A DNA stretch of 27,580 bases from Vitrella brassicaformis (taxonomy: Eukaryota; Sar; Vitrellaceae), in the NCBI GenBank assembly GCA_001179505.1, contig CDMY01000240.1, positions 125,546 to 153,125 on the forward strand. The letters run 5' to 3'. Below are positions 19,677-27,580 of the stretch, piece by piece. Both the position numbers and the translations under genes were made by a program. Each line of letters starts with the position of its first letter. The stretch's first letter is position 1. The notes below the pieces were generated by a model. It did no database searches, had not been told where the DNA came from, and was given only the letters and a program-made list of their open reading frames with translations.

Positions 19677-21023
19677 ATCAATCAGTGAGGGACCACCGTA
19701 GGACCGCATACGTGTACTTATGTAGCCAGCCGATCGTAGCTAGCCTCCCAGCACACCACAGCACACCACAGCACTCGATGAATGGATTGGTCTGCCTTCC
19801 GCCCTTGGCTCTCTTCTTTTTTTCTCCCTCTCGCTCGCTCGTGGACTGCCCGCGTTTTTGGGTCACAGGAAGGAAAGACGCTCTTGGCTGCTGACTGATG
19901 GGATGAAATTGGGATGGGAGGGGAATGACCGAGTGAGTGAAAAGGTAAGTCGCTCAATGGTGTGCGTATGTGTGTATGTGTGCGTGTACATGTGCACGTG
20001 TATGGCGAGCTCGATCGAAGTTTATATGCCTCTGTTGCTGGTGGGCGGCGGGTGGATGGATGGTGTGGGTGGGTGGGTGGCAGAAGGCCTTTTGGTTGGC
20101 CTGGTTTGCCTGGTTTGCCTGCTTGGCTGACCGGCCATCCATTCATCCATTCGTCCGTATGTGCATGCCATGCCATGTGATGTATCTCTTTATGGCATTG
20201 CACCCATTGCACCCATTGCACTGCATACCATACACACCATATATATTAAACACACCACACAAAGAAGGGAAAAGGTGTGTAGTTTCAGTCATGATCGCAC
20301 GCACGTCACGCCACGCAAAGCACAACAATTAGGGAGGATTTGGGGCATACTCTCTCTCTCTGTCTCCCCTGAGCGACACCACAGCGTCTTGCACACGAAG
20401 GTACGTTGGGGCGTGTGTGTGTCCCAGGGTGTGTGTCTGGTTGTGCCCACGGTGTGTGTCTGGTGGCCGGTGGGCGATGTGCTCAGAGCAAAAACGCTCG
20501 GGCGATGGATGGGCACACAGAGAGGTCTGTGTGGTTTTTGTGTCGTCTGACACAGACAGACGGATATTCGGCTGGCTGTACATTGGCTGACGGATTAGAG
20601 ATGAGACGCGATAAGTCAGTCGAGTAGTAATTCAGCTCAATTATGACCATGGACAGTGAACGGTGTGTGGGAGAGGAGACATTGAATGCATTGGCACCAC
20701 GCACGCGAGACAGACTCACGCCGTGGATACGTTTTTCTAACATGGATGGATGGGCCGATATACACGACACACCCAACTGAACAAATCAAACTCACACCCT
20801 GCTCTGAATCCACAATGTCAAGGCCCATTGGCCAACTTCGTCTTTCATCGAGGGGATGCCTATCCTCCCATTTGCCGCATCTCCAGGTTAAGCAGGCGGG
20901 GAGACGCATGGCAGCCAGGATCTGGTTCATCGTTTACGCACTCGAAACATGATTGGCTTCGTAAAACAGATTCAAACAGGCTGACCCTCTCTAAACCCTT
21001 TAACACAGCGACCACTCATCAAG
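19677..21023. other. intergenic region upstream of the plastid protein gene
   Basis: No gene is supported in these 1.35 kb. The visible content is GT-rich and GGTGG-rich stretches (19955-20110), triple CATTGCACC-type repeats (20196-20222), an AT-rich patch with ATATATATT (20239-20247), and many small open frames without domains. The last part is the promoter of the small plastid protein. Confidence 0.5.
20991..20999 (+). promoter_or_regulatory. telo-box CTAAACCCT upstream of the plastid protein gene
   Basis: CTAAACCCT is a permutation of the (CCCTAAA)n telomere-type repeat and lies 24 bp before the start codon. In plants such boxes mark promoters of translation and organelle genes. A role here is inferred from position only. 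Confidence 0.45.
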
Positions 21024-21539
21024 ATGAAGTGCCTTGCCGTCGGTCTCATCGCCCTGCTCGCCGTGTCGCAGTGCGCCGCCATCCAGCGGGATGCGGCACT
21101 CTCAAGCGCCTTCGTCCCGCCCACATCGCGCGTCGGCCTCAGCAGGTCCAACCTGCTCAAGCAGAGGACAGATCGGCAGCTCAGCGGCCTGGATGTCGCC
21201 CCAGCTGCTGCTGGCCTCGCAGGCCTGATGCCGCTCCTCGCCCCTGCTCTTGCGAACGCTGAGGTGAGTCAGATGCGCAGGGTGTCGTGAGATGAGAGCG
21301 CCATGTTTGTGTACTCTGTCTGTCGCATTTGTGTGTTCGTGTCTGTGTGTGTGTTGGGTCTGGTCTCGTAGGTTCTGGATTCTCTGTCGACCTTCGAGCT
21401 TGCGAACCAGACAGTGATCTGGCAGCTGCTGTGGACCTTCATCATCGTGACGATGGGCCCCCTGATCATCGGGTACCTCTGGTTCAACTCGACAGACGCC
21501 GGCGCAGAGGTCGAGGGCCTGCAAAACGTCGAGAGTTGA
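21024..21539 (+). CDS. small plastid-targeted, probably thylakoid, single-span membrane protein (2 exons, 135 aa)
   Basis: Exons are 21024-21263 and 21372-21539, joined in phase at GAG|GT...TAG|GTT. The N-terminus has three parts: an ER signal peptide (MKCLAVGLIALLAVSQCAA), a basic Ser-rich transit peptide beginning with an AFVPP motif like the Phe motif of red-lineage complex plastids, and an Ala-rich hydrophobic segment ending PALANAE, like a thylakoid-transfer signal. The predicted mature part of about 57 residues is one membrane helix (IWQLLWTFIIVTMGPLIIGYLWF) with an acidic tail. Size and topology fit a low-molecular-mass photosystem or cytochrome b6f subunit, but I cannot match it to a named one. 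The second exon encodes most of the mature protein. Confidence 0.75.
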
Positions 21540-22231
21540 GTGTGTGTGTGGGGTGGTTGGGGGGTTTTCTTGCCGCTTGTGTGTGTGTGGTTGATTGAGC
21601 TGCTGCCCTATGTATGGTGTGTATGGCGTTTGGCTGGCTGACCGGCTGGCTAGATGGGCGGGCGATGTGCTGATATGATAATAAGGAAGGCTGTCTGTGA
21701 ATGAAGTGCAGTGAAGTGACGTGAATGAGTGTGTCTGGGTGGCAGGCCTACAGGCACCTGCCTCGACACATTGCATGTCACCTAACGGACAGACGACAGT
21801 CGACTGCGTGTGCGTGTGCATGGGATGGACAGACGGACGCTGCGGCCATTGATTTTTGTGTGTGAAAAGCTTTTCGTTCTTTTCTCGCGTCAGACGTACA
21901 GCAGAAAGCCGCAATGCTTCTGTATATCACATCGCGGTAGTGATACAAGAAGCTTTCAGATCACATCACATGCAGGCAGACAAAGAGGGATGTGTCAGCG
22001 CATCCACGGACACGCACACGCACTCGGGGAGAGTCAATCACCGAGTGTCGACCCACCGCTTGAAAAGATGACACACAGTATCCACCCATCACGCCATCCA
22101 TCCATTCATGAGCGGCTCAAGGCACCAGAGCACAACAAGAAGCTACTCCTGACTGCCAAAAGCCCTCACGCTGCCCCACATCCCAAGCAACCAACCCCAT
22201 CAGCCAGCATGGATTGATCAGCATGGAGTGT
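21540..22231. other. convergent intergenic region
   Basis: This lies between the stops of the plastid protein gene and the eS30 gene. It holds GT-rich and GGCTGGCT-type repeats and a CATCCATTCATG run near 22093-22110. No gene is supported. Confidence 0.55.
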
Positions 22232-22769
22232 TCACTTCTCGTTGGCGTTGGGTCCCTTCCTCCTCCCTCCGGGCGTCACAACGACGCTCACGAACCGACG
22301 GTTGTACTGGAAACGCTTCTTGGCGCGACCTGCACACACACACACACACACACACACATCGACGGTGCCACGTGAATGAGATGAGAGTTGGGTGTCGGAG
22401 TGACTGTCTGTCTGACTGACCAGTGAGTGCTTTCTTCTTTTCCTGCTTCTCCATCTTGGGCGTCTGGTTCTTCACCTTGCCCGCACGGGCCAACGAACCG
22501 TGCACCTTACCTGAAGACACACACACACACACACACACACAACACGCCACAGCCAGACAGACAGAGATGTTCAGCCAGATGCCGCTCGGCGCTGGTCTTC
22601 ACGCCACACTCTCTGCATCTCCCTCCCTCTGTTGGCCTAGCTTTATCTTCCTTCCATCACGACACCACCTGTCTGTCTGTCTGCCTGGATCTCTGCCGTG
22701 ACATCTCCGCCTCACGTTTTCTCTGTTCTGTCCCTCCCTCCCTCCTGCCTCCCCTGTGAGCTTACCCAT
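22232..22769 (-). CDS. RPS30: 40S ribosomal protein eS30 (3 exons, 63 aa)
   Basis: Exons are 22769-22766 (ATG G only), 22510-22421 and 22329-22232. The protein begins [20 protein letters not shown], continues with [17 protein letters not shown] and FQYNRRFV, and ends KKGPNANEK-like (RKGPNANEK), which is the eS30 sequence along its full length. Lys and Arg are abundant, as expected for an rRNA-binding protein of the small subunit. There is no ubiquitin-like (FUBI) fusion such as animals have; translation starts directly at MGKV. The first coding exon has only four bases, and the donor and acceptor contexts both read GGTAAG. The neighbour across the divergent promoter is the predicted myristoylated PH-like protein. 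Confidence 0.96.
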
Positions 22770-22953
22770 GGCTGAAGGGACGCAGAAAGCTCTGGAGAAT
22801 TCTGCGAGCTGAGCTGCGAGCTCAAACCCTAAGCTCGCAATGAAACCCGGCGAAACACGGGGCAAACACAGAGCGTCCAGGGCCAAGGCGGACGTGTGTT
22901 TGACGTGTGTTTGGCGTTTTGGGACCTATTTTTTTGTTTGTGGCTGAATCAAG
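22770..22953. promoter_or_regulatory. divergent promoter of eS30 and the PH-like protein gene
   Basis: These 184 bp contain TGCGAGCT at 22803-22810 and 22815-22822, and its complement inside CTAAGCTCGCA at 22829-22839. The last copy overlaps a perfect telo-box AAACCCTAA (22824-22832). In plants the telo-box is typical of ribosomal protein promoters. The combination is the densest occurrence of both motifs in the window. Confidence 0.65.
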
Positions 22954-24475
22954 ATGGGGGCCCGTCAGTCCTTCTCCACTGGTGGAGTCTCAGATGAGGT
23001 GTGGTGGGAATGCGAGGCCGGGGACGTGGAGACCGCTCTTGATGCAGCGACAGTGGACCTTCCTTCGCCAGCCGCTGATACTGAGCTGATTGTGCGCTCT
23101 GATTCTCGGTATTGCCGGCCCCACGTCGCTGTGATGATGAGTGAAGGCATGCACGGCTCCCCTCCCCCTCCACCCCCTGGAAAGGAGCAAGACAGCAACA
23201 GGAAGACCAGCATAGCCGTGTTCGACATCGACACGTTCTTCCCCATCACTCTCAGCCACCACCAGCAGCAGCAGCATCGCGGCTCGGCCGGGACTGATTC
23301 CGACCCCACCCCTCTGCACCACCAGGCGTCTGACGCCGTGACGCTGTCCCTCCCCCCTCCCATCGCGACGGTCACCAGCGACGTGCTCTTCGCCACGAGC
23401 GGCCCTCAGCTGAAGGTCGATGATGATGCAGAGGGGGAGGGGGAGGACGAGAGGGCTGAGGACCCCCAGGGCGGCATGAAGGAGGCCTTACCGGTGCGTT
23501 GGTTTGGTGGGTGGACAGGCCCATCATCGTGCGCACGTGTCTCTGTGTCCGTGTCCGTGTGTGTGTGTTTGGTACAGATGGGCGGTGCGTACGAGTTGGC
23601 AGAGCACGACCGTCCCGCGTTCTTCAGGTGGTTCATGCAGCGCTTCTTCCTCGACTACGCCAACGGCAGGGTCACCGCCACACGAGTGCACCTGAGCACC
23701 GACGCTGACCTGATGCCGCAGCAGCGTCGTGGCACCGAGGTCTTCAAGCGGGCCAGCGTGCATGTGGAGGAGCGGCCACAGCCACTGCACCCTTCCGGCA
23801 CCGTCAGCAGCGAGGCCCCTGCGGCGTCTGACCCCCCCGACGCCCCAGTGGCCATCGACGCGCGACGGTCCAGCAACAGACCCCGGTGTGTCTCCTTTCG
23901 AGTCCCCACACGAAAACGGGAAAGACACCTCGTTTGATGGGCTCCTGCATCTCTGTCAGGCTGTCGACGTCGCAGTGCCAGCTGTTTCTCGACCGCAAGG
24001 CCTCCATCCTGACGCTGCAGGAGCGGACAGAGGCGTCCGCGATGCTGCTGGGCAAGGTGGAGTCAGTCAGTCCGGGGGCCTTGTCGCTGCCTGACGACTG
24101 CACCGGCAGCGAGCGGCTGACGGACGTGCTGCCTGAGCTGTGTGTGGAGGTGTACACCTCGGCCGTGAGGCGAAGAGACACACCGTGAGCCAAAGGAGAG
24201 AGAGAGAGAGAGAGAGAGTCAGGCAGGCAGCCACTCAGGGAGAGCTCCTCAGTACATGCGAGAATGGTTGTGTCGGTCTGCGGATGGATGGATGATGGTG
24301 TAGGCATGCGCGTCTGGTGTTTCGGACGGAGCGGGAGAGGAACAGGTTTGTGCTGGCCATTCGGTCGCTGGCCATGTACCACCAGCTCAAGGCCGACACC
24401 GGCCAGCTGACGCGGCAGACGAGCGGCACCAAGACCATCGCCACATCCGGCAGCAGAACCAGCATGGGCGGCTGA
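22954..24475 (+). CDS. predicted N-myristoylated protein with PH-like C-terminal domain (4 exons, 414 aa)
   Basis: Exons are 22954-23493, 23578-23885, 23960-24184 and 24304-24475, all in phase. The start MGARQSFS fits an N-myristoylation signal (Gly2, small residue at 6), with no palmitoylatable Cys nearby. Residues 1-180 are mostly disordered (Pro runs, Gln/His runs, an acidic stretch). A short block (MGGAYELAEHDRPAFFRWFMQRFFLDYA) is amphipathic. The C-terminal part (about 283-390; CQLFLDRKASILTLQ, later LVFRTERERNRFVLAIRSLAMY) has the strand pattern and final helix of a PH-type fold. Myristoyl plus PH-like is the layout of the apicomplexan ISP proteins of the inner membrane complex, but homology is not shown here. 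The PH assignment is by pattern only. Confidence 0.6.
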
Positions 24476-24753
24476 CCTTTGAGTGTGTGTGTGTGTGTGT
24501 GAATGTGGGTGTGTTTTGTGTCGTCAGTGAGATATGGACGGATCAGTGCAGCTCATTCTTCTCAAGTATCTATCCATTGAGATCGATGTGTCAACACACA
24601 AATACACGGGGTGGTCCGCATCAAAGGTACACACACGCATCGCATGACTGAGCACACCAACGAAGGAACGAACGAACGAACGAACGGTGACCAATGAGCA
24701 GCGACAGAAGAGGCCAAAGGGGAGGGGGAGACAAACGACCGCACAAGCGACGA
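24476..24753. other. short convergent spacer
   Basis: These 278 bp lie between the stops of the PH-like protein gene and the mS23-like gene. They contain a (GT)n run at 24483-24500 and (GAAC)n at 24667-24685. They presumably hold both 3' ends. No gene is seen. Confidence 0.6.
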
Positions 24754-25402
24754 TCATGACTTGTCCCGGTCCCGCTCTTCCTTCTCCTTCTCTTGCTGCT
24801 GCTGTTGTTCTTGCTGCTCTCTCTCCAGCCTTTTCTGCTTGACAAACCGACCAAACGACTCGCCTCTCTCCTCGTCCAACAGCTGCTCATCCTCTGAACC
24901 ATCCCACACCCCCACACACAGAGAGACAGACATGACACACACACACCATTACACCCAGACTGCCTCTCACTGCACTCACCCAGTGATGCCAGGCCTTCCG
25001 GTGGCTTTGGCTGGTCCTCTTGCTGCTGCTGCTGCTGCTGGCGAGTCGAGGGCGGCGGGGTGGCGTCATCGAGCAGCTCGTCAGGGCCGGCCACACTCCG
25101 GTCAGCGATACTCGACACACCCCCTGCTGCACCTGCCATTGAAGGTGTGTGAGTGGGTGGGGCTATGGGGGTGTGGCTTACGGTATGAGGGCATCTCTGG
25201 GGGCTCTGGTGGTGCAGCTGTGGGCGGCGGTGGTGTGGGTGTGGGTGTTGGCGGTGCGAATTCCTCCGCCATTGGGAGTGCGTACTCGTCGACAGCCTCT
25301 CGCTCCTCCCTCTCTGCCATGGCAGCGATGCCTTCCAACTCCTCCTCTTCGTCGGCGAAGAGCCCTTCGCCACCCTCGAGCGACTCTATCAGCTGCCACA
25401 CA

Positions 25403-25441
<39 letters not shown>

Positions 25442-27222
25442 GAAAGGGGAATTGTTGTGGATGCGTTAGCGCATGATGGCATGTGGCTCTTACGCGTCGC
25501 TCCTCCATGGCTTCAATGTCCTCATACTCCATCTCCTCCTCCTCCCCTTCTTCAGCAGCAGCCAGTGCCGCACGCTCCAGCTCATCCTCACCGACACCAG
25601 CAGCAGCAGCAGCAGCACTGAGCTCACCCTCTCCCTCGACGGCCTCTCGGCCACGATCTGAATGACGGGCAAGGAAAGCCACCACACAGGAGCTCCTGCG
25701 AAATTGTGGGGTGGCCAGAGAGAGGGTCAGGGTCACCTCTGAAGGCTTCTCGTATGGCGGTGATGCCTGGGGACGGGTGACGGGGGACCTCTTTGCCCTC
25801 CGCCTCCAGGCGATTCTCCCTGTGGTTATGTGAGCACGACAACGACACACACAGACATGAGATTTGATTTCGTCTGCTGCGATATGCTGTGCGTGGCGTA
25901 GTGTGGTGTCTGATTACCTACCTGAGCTTGACGATGATGTTTTGGAGGTGCTTGTCCTCCTCCTCTGCGATCTGGGTCTGTCACACCACACACACACACA
26001 TACACATGCAGCCCGCATTGCCTGTCTGTGCAGGGGGATGTTGGTGTGTGGTGTGGGTGGTGTGGGTGGCGTACCTGCCAGTAGGCCTGGCCTGAAGTGA
26101 ACAAAGGCTCCACACTCGCAGAGGCCGCCTGGGCCTGCACACAGACACTCAAGATACACACATATCACATGCAGCGCAGCGCAGCATGGTCCGTCCTTGT
26201 GGCTGTCTCACTATACCATGAGGATCTTCTGCCTCTTCTCAAGCTCCATCCTCAGACCGTAGAACCACTTCTCAGTCTGACAACACACAGACAGACAGGA
26301 TGACGACTGAGGGAGGGAGGGATGGCTGTGTTTGTGCAGACAGACGCACCTCTTTGAAGGCTTTCTTGCGCGAGTAGCCCTTCTCGTTCATGAGCCGCAG
26401 CTGCCGCGCCACGAACTGCATGGCCGGGTGGTCGTCACGGTACCGGTCGTTGCCTGATGAACCCGTCAACAAATCGGACACACCAACACACACGCACACA
26501 CACACACACGCACCTTTCGACCAGTCATTTCCGTCCACAAAGCAGTCCTGCCACACGAAAAGAGCAGCACAGCACAGCCCAGCACAGCACAGCCGCCATG
26601 CAGAGCAGACAACACGCCAAGCAGCATTCGTACGCGGTTGTCAACCACACAGCCCTACTCACCTGGAAGCGCAGGTCCGGGTATTTCTTGAGGAGGTGCA
26701 GGACCATGTTGGGGTAGGGGTTGTGTATCCGCCGGGCCTGACACTGCAGGCTGTGCAGCTCCAAAGGGGGGGCGCGCTCCACCTGTGTGCGTATCGATGC
26801 GATGCGGGCACACACACGGACACTCACTAATCAATTAATTGCAGGGGTTCGCCTTCTGTCCGCTTACTGCAGTGAGCCATTTCGGCCGGTCATACACACC
26901 CTGCACACACCACACCAGACACCAAACACAGCACAGCACAGCCACAAGCAACGGTGGCTGTCCCTTCCCCTCTCTCTCTCTCTCTCTCTCGCTCTCTGTG
27001 TGTGTGTGTGTCTGGGTAGAGGAGGAGAGCCTGACCCACCTGGTCGACCATTCTTCGCATTCGCTCCACAATGTCATACCTGGGGAAACGGCGGAAGTTG
27101 GTGCCGTTGGGCTGCACATAACCACACACACACAGACACAGATGAGTTGCAAGAGAGGCAGGCAGCAGCAGCAGTGCATCTATCGGAGATCTGCCGCTCA
27201 CGTGCACGGCGCCCTTTGGCAT
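24754..27222 (-). CDS. mitochondrial small-ribosomal-subunit protein mS23/Rsm25-like with acidic tail (14 exons, 436 aa)
   Basis: Exons: 27222-27202, 27111-27040, 26900-26868, 26782-26663, 26547-26514, 26453-26350, 26276-26217, 26134-26075, 25977-25922, 25819-25737, 25657-25494, 25392-25182, 25132-24980 and 24893-24754. All phases agree. Residues about 20-165 follow the order of mS23/Rsm25: RPKWLTAVERAPP, a YPDLRF segment, DGNDWSKGND, then PAMQFVARQLRLMNEKGYS and KAFKETEKWFYGLRMELEKR, like the conserved block ending FYALR in yeast Rsm25. This family lies in the small subunit of the mitoribosome. From about residue 240 the protein turns into an acidic, Ala-, Pro- and Gln-rich extension ending in a charged coiled-coil-like helix (to DRDKS), which is longer than usual. 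No strong transit peptide is visible in the short first exon. The family call rests on motif order, not on an alignment. Confidence 0.65.
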
Positions 27223-27580
27223 TTCGTCACATAGAGTAGAAAGGTGCTGCTCTGTCAGAAAGGAAAGGCAGAAGCCGATCTCCCTCCTCTGTGTCAGAAG
27301 TGCAAGTCGGTCCAGGGTTTAGGGCCTAGGGTTCATAGACCGACGATCCACTGATCTGTGAGACAGGACGGCTGTTGAGTCTTTGTCCGTTCCATGAGAC
27401 AGGCCATGGCGGACAGGACGTCAGACAGAATGGACTGACGCATACTACATGTCCTACATGGACTCTCCACAAAATCCACAGACCTTACGTTGCATTGACT
27501 TAATCCTTTATCCGGGACTGACCGCCCGGCAGATCCTCTCTTCACCATTCTCCCCGACTCTCTCCCCCCTATTCTTACAT
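27223..27580. promoter_or_regulatory. upstream region of the mS23-like gene with telo-box repeats
   Basis: AGGGTTTAGGG (27314-27324), followed by CCTAGGGTT (27325-27333), lies about 92 bp upstream of the minus-strand start. It is a TTTAGGG-type telo-box. Beyond it I see no gene start within the window. Confidence 0.5.

Noticed and set aside
1-27580. tRNA, rRNA and CRISPR-like arrays
   Set aside because: I looked for T-arm-like GGTTCGA stretches with matching acceptor stems and for regularly spaced repeats. I found only dinucleotide and tetranucleotide microsatellites. A dedicated scan could still find a divergent small RNA.

Overview
The window reads as nuclear DNA of an intron-rich, gene-dense unicellular alga with a secondary plastid. 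My best guess is a chromerid such as Vitrella, inferred from the features below and not from any database match. The reasons are spliceosomal introns of mostly 50-140 nt with TG-rich 3' ends, a nuclear gene whose product carries an ER signal peptide, a transit peptide with a Phe motif and a thylakoid-type hydrophobic segment, TTTAGGG-type telo-boxes in promoters, and cytosolic and mitochondrial ribosomal protein genes. I rebuilt exon structures by hand from GT/AG (one GC/AG) boundaries, phase continuity and protein similarity remembered from known families. Every multi-exon model below closes in frame.

Layout: a possible partial minus-strand gene at the left edge (1-95); about 2.6 kb of microsatellite-rich DNA without a convincing gene; a minus-strand protein kinase (2727-4321); a minus-strand GFA/CENP-V-type zinc protein (5464-5970); divergently, a plus-strand ornithine decarboxylase antizyme gene (6168-8506) with a TCC-TGA-T programmed +1 frameshift site; about 1.6 kb with a long palindrome; a minus-strand BTB(KCTD)/TLDc-like protein with a myristoylation/palmitoylation start (10140-11837); divergently, a 17-exon MRS2/CorA-type Mg2+ channel (12056-15343); a secreted M14 metallocarboxypeptidase (16154-18199); an unknown low-complexity protein (18514-19676); a small plastid-targeted membrane protein (21024-21539); ribosomal protein eS30 (minus, 22232-22769); divergently, a predicted myristoylated protein with a PH-like C-terminus (22954-24475); and, converging on it, a mitochondrial ribosomal mS23/Rsm25-like protein with a long acidic, Gln-rich tail (minus, 24754-27222).

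The genes do not form a pathway cluster. They are housekeeping, signalling and organelle genes in a eukaryotic arrangement with three head-to-head pairs. All three head-to-head intergenic regions share the same 11-mer (CTAAGCTCGCA or its complement), and AAACCCTAA-type telo-boxes lie upstream of the plastid and ribosomal genes, which suggests a shared promoter vocabulary.

The most notable item is the antizyme gene. A 33-codon first frame ends at TCC TGA, and the +1 frame from that point is open and runs into the antizyme core domain, so polyamine-sensing frameshift autoregulation seems to be present in this lineage.
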